Below, piece by piece: positions 40,858 through 51,418 of a stretch of DNA of 64,000 nucleotides. This stretch comes from Tomocerus qinae. Taxonomy: Eukaryota > Arthropoda > Collembola > Entomobryomorpha > Tomoceridae. Below the pieces are notes generated by a model, which did no database searches, was not told the DNA's origin, and was given only the letters and a program-made list of their open reading frames with translations. The translations under genes were made by a program, and so were the position numbers. Within the stretch, counting starts at the first letter, position 1. Each line of letters starts with the position of its first letter. The DNA lies in the NCBI GenBank assembly GCA_020055645.1, contig CM034548.1, forward strand, positions 51,451,411 through 51,515,410, given 5' to 3'.

Positions 40858-41007
40858 AATTAACTATGCTAATAGCTTAATTCTAAAGATACAGCATGAG
40901 AGAAAACAAATATCATAACATAATATTATAGAACATCATAATTTTTACAAAAAATAAGAAATAGTTTCACCAATGACTTCATAGTTCGTCACTACACAAC
41001 ATATGTT
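40847..41007 (-). other. 3' untranslated stretch of the BEL/Pao element
   Basis: 161 bp between the gag-pol stop and the 3' LTR. It is AT-rich and ends in the purine tract. No second frame or envelope remnant is visible. Confidence 0.7.
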
Positions 41008-44000
41008 TTAATGATGTTGGTAGTTAAGGCGATCTGGCAATTTGACGGAACGTCCGCTTCGGGTGACGATATTAGGTTGCGGTTGAGCGGTAGAGTTCTG
41101 GTCGTCTGGTGTTTGTTGAATTTCTAGCTGAGGCTGTTGAAATGTAGGTCGATCTTCAGATGAGATCTCCAAAGGAAAGAGTCGTTGAATCGGACGAACT
41201 AACTCTCCTTTGGCGGTCTTCAGTCTCACCACTCGAACTTTCCCATCAGCTCCTGGATAAACTTCGATGATCTTCCCCAAGATCCAGTCAATCCTTTTCC
41301 GGATGTCGTCGCCGATGAGGACGATATTCCCGGGAGAGACGATGTCAGCCTTTTTCTTGGAGTTTGACTGAGTCAGCATGCCAAGATACTCGCGGCGGAA
41401 TCTTCTCCTCAAGTTGTCCCTCAGTTTTTGACAATAGGCGAGACGCTTGTTGAGTCCTTTAGAGTCCAGCAGGTCTATGTCAGCTACCCCAGATCCCCTC
41501 ACTTCCTGCAGGAACATAGCTGGAGTCAATGGAGCAAGATCTTCTGGGTCTTCAGAAATGTAGGTGAGTGGTCGCCCGTTCAAAATGGCTTCTACGTCAC
41601 ACAGGATGGTCAGGAGCTCTTCGTAGTCCAGAGACACGTTCCCCAACACAGGCCGCAGAATCTTCTTCACCATCTGAATGAGACGTTCCCACCAGCCTCC
41701 GTGCCACGCCCCAGTAGCTGGTATGAATCGCCACTGGATTTGCTGAACCGCTGCTTTGGCTTCAATCACTTCCCAATTGAGGCGGGAAAACAGATTATCG
41801 GTTCCGACGAAGTTGGTGCCATTGTCGCTGTAGATGGTTCCAGGACGGCCTCTTCTTGCGATGAATCTCCGGAGTGTCTGAAGAAAAGCTTCCGTTGAGA
41901 GAGACCCCGTAAGCTCCAAGTGTACTGCTCTGTAGACAGCACATGTATACAGTACAATCCAGACCTTCGATCCTCCTTTCAAGTAGAGTGGGCCAGTCAG
42001 GTCGACTCCGGTCACTTCAAAGACGGAAGCATCTCGGACACGGTCAGGAGGAAGAGCAGTGGGTTCCGAAACCAGCGGTTTTGAAAAGAAGCGTCGACAC
42101 CGCACACAGGATGAAATGACTTCTTTTACAGTTTTCCGTGAGCGGAGTATCCAGTATTTCTCCCTCAGGGCAGATTGGACGAACTGGACACCAGCATGAC
42201 TCATCTCCAGGTGCTTTCCCCTGATGAGTGCTTTCACTAACGGATGATTCGGAGGCAGAACAGCGGGCGTCTTGAAGTCGTAGTTGTCTTGCCTCCTCAA
42301 AAGCTTCGTCTTCACTCGTAAGACTCCTCGTTCATCTTTGGATAGCCGGACGAAATTGAAAACGGCCTTATTTTCTTTTATAGCTTCTTGCTGAATCAAC
42401 CAGACCAGGGCAGTTTCAGCGTCTTCCAGCTCCTTGACAGTCAGGATGCCTGTGGGTTGATCATCAGAGTTGTTTCTTTTATGCCCAAAACGACGGATGT
42501 ACGCCACGACACGGATGATGCTGGAATACTCCGACATATAGTGCAAGAGAGTATCCGAGAACTTCTCAAAGTCTGTCGTCGTGGTATGCGCCGCTACTGT
42601 TTTTCTCCGCTCCGAATTGACGATGTCCTCGTCGGGGCAGAGGGAAGGATTGGGCCAAAGTTCTTCCGGCTCTTTCAGCCAGTCGGGTCCCTCCCACCAT
42701 TTTGACTCCAGGAGATAGTCAGTAGTGCAGCCTCTTGAGGGAAGGTCAGCGGGGTTGAGATTGCCTGGAACATGTCTCCAGGCTTCGTAGTCACTCAGCT
42801 CCCGGATTTCCTTCACACGATTGGCCACAAAGACTGCCCACTGCTCGCTCTTCTGGATCCATGAAAGGGCGTTGGAAGAATCAGTCCAGAATACTGTCTT
42901 CAGGTCAGGATAGATGATCGCTCTCTTGATGGAGTCTGCCAGGCGTGATCCAATGCAGCATGCCATCAGCTCGAGTCTTGGGATCGATATCGTCTTCACC
43001 GGGGCAACTCGTGTTTTGGCTGAAATGAGTTGAACCGTTACATCCGCCGCAGCCTCTCCTCTCAGAAAAATACACGTACTGTAGGCGGCTTTGCTGGCGT
43101 CGACGAAAACGTGTAGTTGCCAGGATTGTCGGGAACAGTCCATTCCAAATAGCCATCGTGGAATTCTCACATCAGAAAGGCGGGGAAGAGAATGAGACCA
43201 ATTATTGAACTCCCTTGTGATTTCCTCTGGCAACTCGTCATCCCAGCCGGCCTTCAATTCCCAGATGCGTTGCAGCAACAACTTTGGAAAGAGTGTGACA
43301 GGACACGTGAATCCAATGGGATCGAACACTCGGTGGGCTGTAGATAGGATTTTCCTTTTTGTGATAGGTCCGTTCGGCTCCAGTTCACCTCCAGAGAGTA
43401 AGACGGCCAATGTATCTTCCTTTAGGTCCCAGGATAGTCCGAGTACTGAAAGAGTCTTTTCTGTCGCAGCAGGTGTTTCGGCATTGGTCGTCCATCCTCT
43501 CAGATCAAATTTGGCTGAAGCCATCAGTGCAGTAGATTCTTCCCGGAACAACTCCATGTCTTCTTCAGTAGCAAAGCTGGAAATCGAATTGTCCACGTAG
43601 AAGGATGTTTTCAGCCGCTGTGCAGTCTTCTGCTGATGTGGAACAGCTGAGTCTAGATGGTGGTTGATGGTGGCTGCCAATAAGAAAGGGCTAGAGGAGA
43701 CACCAAAGAGGACCCGCTTGTGCCTGTATTCCTGGATACGGTGACAATCTTGCAAAGGATCCTCCCACCACAGAAACCGGAGAAAGTCTCGATCCTGCTT
43801 TCGGACAACCATTTGGAGGAATGCTCTGGCGATGTCAGAAACTAGACCGAACCTGTCCAGGCGAAATCGTAAAAGGACATCTGGGATGAGCTCCAGGAGA
43901 TTTGGACCCTTTTCCAGACAGTCATTAAGTGACGGCGAGAACTTCTCGTGTGCAGACGCGTCGAAGACGGGGCGAACTGGAGTGGTAGAGCTGGACTGCT

Positions 44001-46395
44001 TTATCACTGCCCGATGAGGAAGATAATGCCCAAAATCAGCGACTTCGTTCGGAGGGATCTTTTCGATGACGTCATCGTTGAGCCACTCTTCGAAGATCCT
44101 GTTGTAGGCTGGCATTATCCCGTCCGTCACAATCTTCTTCGTCATAGTTTGTAGTCGTCTCTCGGCAGGTTGACGGTTGCTCTTCAAGTGGCCGTGGTTA
44201 GAGATCCACGGTAGAGAGACTTGGTAGCGGCCGTCAGGTTCCCTCGTGACAGTCTCCTTAAAATACTGCATTGCAGCTTGTTGGAGTTCCTCTCTGGACT
44301 GTTTCTCAGCCGGGTCCGTAATGCCGATCACGTCGAGTTGCCACAAACTTTGGAGCGTAGCATCAGCGACGTGGGCGGTGGTAACAACAGTAGCAGCAGC
44401 CGAAGGTTGTGGGCAGCGTCCAGTTTTCCCCAAAAGTGTCCATCCCAGAAATGTCTCGAAGGCGACAGGTCCGCTGGTCAAGTCGTACTTTTTCCCAGTA
44501 AATAGCTTGCCGGCGACGTCTCCTCCGATTAGTAAACGGATTTCGGGTAAGTCAGGTCCCACGTCAGACAGATGGATCCCCAACTCCTGTAGCTGCTTGT
44601 TCCAAGGACCATTTCGGACCCGAGGGATGATGCCACAGATCTTCTCCTCCTCCAGAGTTACGAAGTTGCAATGGTAGCTACGATCCATGCTGCTCAGCCA
44701 AACACGGTATTTCTGATGGGTCTTCTCCTTGGTCGTCAGGCCTCCGAAAAGACTATTCTTTATCTTTTCTTCCCCGACACTGGAGTAGCCCATCTTTTCT
44801 GCCGCGTAGGAGTCTAGATAGGATCTTTGAGAACCGCTGTCAATCAGGGCTCGGACGATTTTCTCCTCCTCTCCGTTGTATATGCGGACGAGTAGCGTCT
44901 GAAGACAAACGTCCTCCGTGCAGGTTTGATTAGAGAGGGTGTTACTGCTTCCGGCGACGGGTTCCTTCTCAGCTCTGGTAGTTGCCGTCGTCTTCTTCAC
45001 CTCCAGATCGGGACACATGTTGACGTAATGCCTCTTGGAACACAACGAGCAACGAACGAACGGTCTGCATTTTCCGGGATGATTTTGGTGAAGACAGCAG
45101 GAACACGAATTCTTCTCGGCCAAGATCCTCGTCTTTTCGTCGAGGGACATCCTTGACGCCTGGTAGCAGTCCTTGCTCTCGTGGGGCTTCCCGCAAAAGA
45201 CACAACAAGACTTTTTCTTTGGAGTATTGAGTTTTGACTCACCAGTGAAAAGTCCAGCGGCAGTTGGGGTATCATGAAAAGCTTCTTCTCCTTTGGATGG
45301 CAACTTCTTCTGCTTCTCCTCCTTGTCCACGACGAAACCTTTGCGGGCCATGGCTATTCGCTCTTCTCCTTCCACTTCACTTCGGAGATAGTTCATCAGG
45401 AGAGTGAGCTGGTTTGGTTGAGACGATGACGATGGAGAAGCTAAGCCGGCAGCAGTACTTGTATCAGCATTAGCGGTGGCAGTGGTGACTGGCACTTGAA
45501 TCTGCGGAGCAGTGTGACACCTTCTCCTTTCCCAGGTCCTCAGGACTTCTTCCGGGAGGCACGATTCCACCAGTGGGTACAGCATCGCGGCGAACTTGTC
45601 GGAGGTGAGTCCCAATGTCTCCAGAGCCCGGAGGGACGTCTCCAAACGATCGTAGAGGCTGGACAAGACGATCTTCTTCTGATGGGCAGCTCTCTGCAGG
45701 ACCAGTTGAAGAAGATCACGAACGTAGACCTCTACCAGGATGTCTTCCCTCCCGAAACGACTTCGAAGACTCTCGATAGCTTTCGGGTAGCAGTTCGCAC
45801 TAGGTGGGAAACTTGCGACGAGTTCAGCAGCTCTTGACTTCTTCTCGACAGCTTGCAGCAAATACTGGAACTTGTCGGCAGCATTCATGACTGGATCACT
45901 GTCGATTTTCTCAAACTGTCCCCAGAATCCCAGCCAGTCCTTCGGATCACCAGAGAACTTCTTCCACTCGATCTTCGGGAGTTTGAGTCTCCGGTTGATG
46001 CTGGCATGGTTGCTGCTCACGGTACTTTTTCCGCTCTCGTAAACGCTTTCGTCCTTGGCGAGAAGAGTTTCCACAGCTGCACGCAGGAGTCCTAGACGGT
46101 CTTGAATGGCCTCAGCTCCAGCGTGTTCGTCAGCAACGGCTTCAGAAGTGTCAGTGGCTTCCGGGACGAGAACTCTGTCACATAGGGTTGCCATTATTTG
46201 GGCGTCCAGATTTGCGATGTTTGCTCCCTTCCGCTCGATGTTTCTCCACATTCCGTCCACCAACATCTTGCAGGGTTCTGCTTTTTCGAGCTCGTTTTCC
46301 AGCACAGTAATTGCTTGGTTGATCTCTTGACGAGCAGGAGTCCGCTGCGTTTGTAGGAGCACGAGATGCTGGTCGATTTCTGCGAGAGTAGGCAT
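41008..46395 (-). CDS. BEL/Pao gag-pol polyprotein (1795 aa)
   Basis: One continuous frame, as is usual for BEL/Pao. The ATG at 46395 lies 72 bp inside the 5' LTR and is followed by MPTLAEIDQH; no better start exists. Residues 1-390 are gag-like, with a DUF1759-type region at ~140-280. Two CCHC knuckles (398-410, 449-461; C-x2-C-x3-H-x4-C) would bind nucleic acid. An aspartic protease of the A17 (Pao) type lies around 515-660 (ALIDSGS at 516). Reverse transcriptase spans ~780-990 and RNase H ~1090-1225. Integrase has an HHCC zinc domain (1395-1433) and a catalytic core (~1460-1575). A DUF5641-like C-terminal domain lies at ~1680-1745. The family makes virus-like particles, copies its RNA in them and integrates the DNA. 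Assignment is firm from domain order; cleavage sites cannot be read. Confidence 0.95.
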   Translation of the reverse strand: MPTLAEIDQHLVLLQTQRTPARQEINQAITVLENELEKAEPCKMLVDGMWRNIERKGANIANLDAQIMATLCDRVLVPEATDTSEAVADEHAGAEAIQDRLGLLRAAVETLLAKDESVYESGKSTVSSNHASINRRLKLPKIEWKKFSGDPKDWLGFWGQFEKIDSDPVMNAADKFQYLLQAVEKKSRAAELVASFPPSANCYPKAIESLRSRFGREDILVEVYVRDLLQLVLQRAAHQKKIVLSSLYDRLETSLRALETLGLTSDKFAAMLYPLVESCLPEEVLRTWERRRCHTAPQIQVPVTTATANADTSTAAGLASPSSSSQPNQLTLLMNYLRSEVEGEERIAMARKGFVVDKEEKQKKLPSKGEEAFHDTPTAAGLFTGESKLNTPKKKSCCVFCGKPHESKDCYQASRMSLDEKTRILAEKNSCSCCLHQNHPGKCRPFVRCSLCSKRHYVNMCPDLEVKKTTATTRAEKEPVAGSSNTLSNQTCTEDVCLQTLLVRIYNGEEEKIVRALIDSGSQRSYLDSYAAEKMGYSSVGEEKIKNSLFGGLTTKEKTHQKYRVWLSSMDRSYHCNFVTLEEEKICGIIPRVRNGPWNKQLQELGIHLSDVGPDLPEIRLLIGGDVAGKLFTGKKYDLTSGPVAFETFLGWTLLGKTGRCPQPSAAATVVTTAHVADATLQSLWQLDVIGITDPAEKQSREELQQAAMQYFKETVTREPDGRYQVSLPWISNHGHLKSNRQPAERRLQTMTKKIVTDGIMPAYNRIFEEWLNDDVIEKIPPNEVADFGHYLPHRAVIKQSSSTTPVRPVFDASAHEKFSPSLNDCLEKGPNLLELIPDVLLRFRLDRFGLVSDIARAFLQMVVRKQDRDFLRFLWWEDPLQDCHRIQEYRHKRVLFGVSSSPFLLAATINHHLDSAVPHQQKTAQRLKTSFYVDNSISSFATEEDMELFREESTALMASAKFDLRGWTTNAETPAATEKTLSVLGLSWDLKEDTLAVLLSGGELEPNGPITKRKILSTAHRVFDPIGFTCPVTLFPKLLLQRIWELKAGWDDELPEEITREFNNWSHSLPRLSDVRIPRWLFGMDCSRQSWQLHVFVDASKAAYSTCIFLRGEAAADVTVQLISAKTRVAPVKTISIPRLELMACCIGSRLADSIKRAIIYPDLKTVFWTDSSNALSWIQKSEQWAVFVANRVKEIRELSDYEAWRHVPGNLNPADLPSRGCTTDYLLESKWWEGPDWLKEPEELWPNPSLCPDEDIVNSERRKTVAAHTTTTDFEKFSDTLLHYMSEYSSIIRVVAYIRRFGHKRNNSDDQPTGILTVKELEDAETALVWLIQQEAIKENKAVFNFVRLSKDERGVLRVKTKLLRRQDNYDFKTPAVLPPNHPLVKALIRGKHLEMSHAGVQFVQSALREKYWILRSRKTVKEVISSCVRCRRFFSKPLVSEPTALPPDRVRDASVFEVTGVDLTGPLYLKGGSKVWIVLYTCAVYRAVHLELTGSLSTEAFLQTLRRFIARRGRPGTIYSDNGTNFVGTDNLFSRLNWEVIEAKAAVQQIQWRFIPATGAWHGGWWERLIQMVKKILRPVLGNVSLDYEELLTILCDVEAILNGRPLTYISEDPEDLAPLTPAMFLQEVRGSGVADIDLLDSKGLNKRLAYCQKLRDNLRRRFRREYLGMLTQSNSKKKADIVSPGNIVLIGDDIRKRIDWILGKIIEVYPGADGKVRVVRLKTAKGELVRPIQRLFPLEISSEDRPTFQQPQLEIQQTPDDQNSTAQPQPNIVTRSGRSVKLPDRLNYQHH

Positions 46396-46447
46396 CTTCT
46401 CCAGTTTTGCACTTTTGTGGAAACCCTTTTAAAAAACGATTAATTAG

Positions 46448-46465
46448 TCCTAACCAGGGGCGCCA
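46448..46465 (-). promoter_or_regulatory. Primer-binding site
   Basis: In the element's sense, two bases after the 5' LTR, the sequence reads TGGCGCCCCTGGTTAGGA. TGG complements the CCA tail of a tRNA. The first nine bases agree with the 3' end of animal tRNA-Asn as I remember it, but the rest does not fit well, so the primer identity is open. Confidence 0.75.
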
Positions 46466-46874
46466 GATGAGAAAAGCTATAACCTAGCTATGTGTTCTCA
46501 ACACAAAGTTCAAAATCGTTAGGACAAATCTAAAAGTTTCCACAGTTAGGATGGCAAAATGCAAGATGTGCTAACTGGATGGGGAAATTGAGACTGGAGA
46601 AAATGAACGTTTAATTTAGCAAAGATTTATTTACAAGTAAAGGGAAGTAGAAGAGAACTGACTTGATCAGTCAAAAGCTTATCCAAGACTCTCTCAATAC
46701 ATTGGTCGGAGGTTGCTTTTATAGACTCCGGAAAATACATGACAAAATACAAGAACCACAAAGGAATTTAGACGAACATGAATGCGTAATGAGGTTTCTT
46801 GGCGTCAGTCGAAAGTTCAACGTGCACAAATCGAATTAGTTTCATATAACTTCTTATAACATAAAGTTAAAAAC

Positions 46875-46880
46875 TATATA
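46875..46880 (-). promoter_or_regulatory. Candidate TATA box of the 5' LTR
   Basis: The minus strand reads TTATATAG in an otherwise less TATA-like part of the LTR, downstream of the 20-bp repeats. It is about 245 bp upstream of an AATAAA on the same strand, a spacing that would define a plausible transcribed R region. The background is AT-rich, so chance is possible. Confidence 0.35.
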
Positions 46881-47198
46881 AGAAGTACATACAATAAAGG
46901 CGTACAACTTTTGACATTGGGGATTAAGATAGTGATTTTCTTACACTAATTAACATAATGTCTGGACACGAAAGTACACGAATATGAAACACATCATAAA
47001 ATTCATTACATTACATGTATCGTACCTTGAAAAGAATGAAGTCTCCTGCATAGATAATTAGAGTCAACTGAATATTAACTTATGAATATTTTAGAACACA
47101 ATTATTACAAGTCACAAACCGCCTACAAAAATACAATGATAAAGTTGGACATGACCACGGCGGGTTTCGTCATCTCCTTGTCCTTACTCTATGTATGA

Positions 47199-47338
47199 GA
47201 TGGTCTCCACATTTATATGATGGTCTCCACATTTATAAGATGGTCTTCCCATGTATAAGATGGTCTCCACATTTATATGATGGTCTCCACACTTATAAGA
47301 TGGTCTTCCCATGTATAAGATGGTCTCCACATTTATAT
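47199..47338. repeat. 7 x 20-bp tandem repeat in the 5' LTR
   Basis: Seven contiguous 20-bp units, each opening GATGGTCT on the plus strand. Two kinds alternate: GATGGTCTCCACATTTATAW and GATGGTCTTCCCATGTATAA, in the order A-A-B-A-A-B-A, so a 60-bp triplet is itself repeated. In the element's sense this lies about 50-190 bp into the LTR, in the presumed U3 upstream of the TATA-like sequence, where enhancer repeats are common in LTR elements. A regulatory role is an inference. Confidence 0.9.
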
Positions 47339-47386
47339 GTACATATTACACAGTAAAATATAAGACTTTATGCTGTAGATTTCACA

Positions 47387-47391
47387 TTGTA
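47387..47391. repeat. Target-site duplication, right copy (TTGTA)
   Basis: Directly outside the 5' LTR and followed by CAAGGCAAAAAGC, so satellite A resumes in phase. Taking out the element and one duplication copy leaves CCTTGTACAAGGC, which aligns with CCTTGTACGAGGC in the sister cassettes. Confidence 0.93.
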
Positions 47392-50300
47392 CAAGGCAAA
47401 AAGCTTAAAAAATGATTTCCAAGAATTGAAATTCATGATTTAATACTTGTAAGAGCCAAAAAGGATGAAAAATAATTTTCAAGAGTTGAATTTTATGATT
47501 AAATACTTATACGAGCAAAAAAGCCTAAAAATAACATTCAACAGTTTTAATTATATATTAACCTTGTACGAGCCAAAAAGCTTAAAAAACAATATTCAAG
47601 AATTGAATTTCATGATTTAATACTTGTACGAGCCAAAAAGCTTAAAAATAACATTCAACAGTTTTAATTATTTTTTAACCTTTTACGAGGCAAAAAGCTT
47701 AAAAAATAATTTTCAAGAATTGAAATTCATGATTTAATACTTGTAAGAGCCAAAAAGGATGAAAAATAATTTTCAAGAGTTGAATTTTATGATTAAATAC
47801 TTATACGAGCAAAAAAGCCTAAAAATAAAATTCAAAAGTTATATTTATTTTTTAAACTTGTACGAGCCAAAAAGCTTAAAAATAACATTCAACAGTTTTA
47901 ATTGATCATTTTTTACACTTGTACGAGCCAAAAAGCTTAAAAAATAATTTTCAAGAGTTGAAATTCATGATTTAATTCTTGTAAGAGCTAAAAAGGATGA
48001 AAAATAATTTTCAAGAGTTTAATTTTATGATTAAATACTTATACGAGTAAAAAGCCTAAAAATAACATTCAACAGCTTTAATTATTTTTTAACCTTGTAC
48101 GAGCCAAAAAGCTTAAAAAACAATATTCAAGAATTGAAATTCATGATTTAATACTTGTACGAGCCAAAAAGCTTAAAAATAACATTCAACAGTTTTAATT
48201 ATTTTTTAAACTTGTACGAGGCAAAAAGGATGAAAAATAATTTTCAAGAGTTGAATTTTATGATTAAATACTTATACGAGCAAAAAAGCCTAAAAATTAC
48301 ATTCAAAAGTTTTATTTATTTTTTAACCTTGTACGAGGCAAAAAGCTTAAAAAATAATTTTCAAGAGTTGAAATTCATGATTTAATACTTGTAAGAGCCA
48401 AAAAGGATAAAGAATAATTTTCAAGAGTTGAATTTTATGATTAAATACTTATACGAGCAAAAAAGCCTAAAAATAACATTCAACAGTTTTAATTATTTTT
48501 TAACCTTGTACGAGCCAAAAAGCTTAAAAAACAATATTCAAGAATTGAAATTCATGATTTAATACTTGTACGAGCCAAATAGCTTAAAAATAACATTCAA
48601 CAGCTTTAATTATTTTTCAAACTTGTACGAGGCAAAAAGGATGAAAAATAATTTTCAGGAGTTGAATTTTATGATTAAATACTTATACGAGCAAAAAAGC
48701 CTAAAATTAACATTCAAAAGTTTTAATTATTTTTTAAACTTGTACGAGCCAAAAAGCTTAAAAATAACATTCAACAGTTTTAATTGATCATTTTTTAAGC
48801 TTGTACGAGCCAAAAAGCTTAGAATTGAAATTCATGATTTAATACTTGTACGAGCCAAAAAGCTTAAAAATAACATTCAACAGTTTTAATTATTTTTTAA
48901 CCTTGTACGAGGCAAAAAGCTTAAAAAATAATTTTCAAGAATTGAAATTCATGATTTAATACTTGTAAGAGCCAAAAAGGATGAAAAATAATTTTCAAGA
49001 GTTGAATTTTATGATTAAATACTTATACGAGCAAAAAGCCTAAAAATAACATTCAACAGTTTTAATTATTTTTTAACCTTGTACGAGCCAAAAAGCTTAA
49101 AAAACAATATTCAAGAATTGAAATTCATGATTTAATACTTGTACGAGCCAAAAAGCATAAAAATAACATTCAACAGTTTTAATTATTTTTTAAACTTGTA
49201 AGAGCCAAAAAGGATGAAAAATAATTTTCAAGAGTTGAATTTTATGATTAAATACTTATACGAGCAAAAAAGCCTAAAAATAACATTCAAAAGTTTTATT
49301 TATTTTTTAAACTTGTACGAGCCAAAAAGCTTGAAAATAACATTCAACAGTTTTAATTGATCATTTTTTAAACTTGTACGAGCCAAAAAGCTTAAAAAAT
49401 AATAGTCAAGAGTTGAAATTCATGATTTAATACTTGTAAGAGCCAAAAAGGATAAAAAATAATTTTCAAGAGTTGAATTTTATGATTAAATACTTATACG
49501 AGCAAAAAAGCCTAAAAATAACATTCAACAGTTTTAATTATTTTTTAACCTTGTACGAGCCAAAAAGCTTAAAAAACAATATTCAAGAATTGAAATTCAT
49601 GATTTAATACTTGTACGAGCCAAAAAGCTTAAAAATAACATTCAACAGTTTTAATTATTTTTTAAACTTGTAAGACACAAAATGGATGAAAAATAATTTT
49701 CAAGAGTTGAATTTTATGATTAAATACTTATACGAGCAAAAAAGCCTAAAAATAACATTCAACAGTTTTAATTATTTTTTAACCTTGTACGAGCCAAAAA
49801 GCTTAAAAAACAATATTCAAGAATTGAAATTCATGATTTAATACTTGTACGAGCCAAATAGCTTAAAAATAACATTCAACAGCTTTAATTATTTTTCAAA
49901 CTTGTACGAGGCAAAAAGGATGAAAAATAATTTTCAGGAGTTGAATTTTATGATTAAATACTTATACGAGCAAAAAAGCCTAAAATTAACATTCAAAAGT
50001 TTTAATTATTTTTTAAACTTGTACGAGCCAAAAAGCTTAAAAATAACATTCAACAGTTTTAATTGATCATTTTTTAAGCTTGTACGAGCCAAAAAGCTTT
50101 AAAAAAAAATTTTCAAGAATTGAAATTCATGATTTAATACTTGTACGAGCCAAAAAGCTTAAAAATAACATTCAACAGTTTTAATTATTTTTTAACCTTG
50201 TACGAGGCAAAAAGCTTAAAAAATAATTTTCAAGAATTGAAATTCATGATTTAATACTTGTAAGAGCCAAAAAGGATGAAAAATAATTTTCAAGAGTTGA

Positions 50301-51418
50301 ATTTTATGATTAAATACTTATACGAGCAAAAAAGCCTAAAAATAACATTCAACAGTTTTAATTATTTTTTAACCTTGTACGAGCCAAAAAGCTTAAAAAA
50401 CAATATTCAAGAATTGAAATTCATGATTTAATACTTGTACGAGCCAAAAAGCATAAAAATAACATTCAACAGTTTTAATTATTTTTTAAACTTGTAAGAG
50501 CCAAAAAGGATGAAAAATAATTTTCAAGAGTTGAATTTTATGATTAAATACTTATACGAGCAAAAAAGCCTAAAAATAACATTCAAAAGTTTTATTTATT
50601 TTTTAAACTTGTACGAGCCAAAAAGCTTAAAAATAACATTCAACAGTTTTAATTGATCATTTTTTAAACTTGTACGAGCCAAAAAGCTTAAAAAATAATA
50701 GTCAAGAGTTGAAATTCATGATTTAATACTTGTAAGAGCCAAATAGGATAAAAAATAATTTTCAAGAGTTGAATTTTATGATTAAATACTTATACGAGCA
50801 AAAAAGCCTAAAAATAACATTCAACAGTTTTAATTATTTTTTAACCTTGTACGAGCCAAAAAGCTTAAAAAACAATATTCAAGAATTGAAATTCATGATT
50901 TAATACTTGTACGAGCCAAAAAGCTTAAAAATAACATTCAACAGTTTTAATTATTTTTTAAACTTGTAAGACACAAAATGGATGAAAAATAATTTTCAAG
51001 AGTTGAATTTTATGATTAAATACTTATACGAGCAAAAAAGCCTAAAAATAACATTCAACAGTTTTAATTATTTTTTAACCTTGTACGAGCCAAAAAGCTT
51101 AAAAAACAATATTCAAGAATTGAAATTCATGATTTAATACTTGTACGAGCCAAAAAGCTTAAAAATAACATTCAACAGCTTTAATTATTTTTTAAACTTG
51201 TACGAGGCAAAAAGGATGAAAAATAATTTTCAAGAGTTGAATTTTATGATTAAATACTTATACGAGCAAAAAAGCCTAAAATTAACATTCAAAAGTTTTA
51301 ATTATTTTTTAAACTTGTACGAGCCAAAAAGCTTAAAAATAACATTCAACAGTTTTAATTGATCATTTTTTAAACTTGTACGAGCCAAAAAGCTTAAAAA
51401 ATTCATGATTTAGTACTT
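47392..51418. repeat. Satellite A segment, right cassette copy 2 (after the LTR element)
   Basis: Continues the subunit cut at 39927. The 234-bp pattern prevails, with a ~1279/1296-bp unit (equivalent points 48566, 49845, 51141). Order and private variants (ATATATTAACC, ACCTTTTACGAGGC, CAAATAGCTTAAAA) match 51993-54792 closely. It ends in CTTGTACAAG at 51416-51425. Confidence 0.92.

Larger units (their letters stand above)
39928..47386 (-). mobile_element. BEL/Pao LTR retrotransposon, looks whole
   Basis: A 7459-bp element on the minus strand. It has 919-bp LTRs at both ends (TG...CA), a 5-bp target duplication, a primer-binding site next to the 5' LTR, a short purine tract next to the 3' LTR and one long gag-pol frame filling the interior. 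Domain order (gag-like, zinc knuckles, A17-type protease, reverse transcriptase, RNase H, integrase, C-terminal DUF5641-like region) is that of BEL/Pao. No envelope frame is present; only 161 bp separate the stop codon from the 3' LTR. The two LTRs read as identical line by line, so the insertion is very young. Its base composition contrasts sharply with the surrounding satellite. Confidence 0.95.
46468..47386 (-). repeat. 5' LTR of the BEL/Pao element
   Basis: 919 bp, offset exactly 6540 from the 3' LTR and matching it throughout on visual comparison. In the element's sense the LTR begins TGTGAAATC and ends TTTTCTCA. It contains a 7 x 20-bp repeat near its start and a TATA-like sequence about 510 bp in. 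Confidence 0.95.

Noticed and set aside
40847-41007. Possible envelope gene downstream of gag-pol
   Set aside because: Only 161 bp of AT-rich sequence lies between the stop codon and the 3' LTR; no frame or membrane segment is visible.
41428-46330. Plus-strand and other-frame open frames inside the retrotransposon (for example 41428-41898, 43205-43600, 44246-44677)
   Set aside because: They lie antisense to, or out of frame with, the gag-pol frame and show no domain of their own; they are shadows of a GC-richer coding region.
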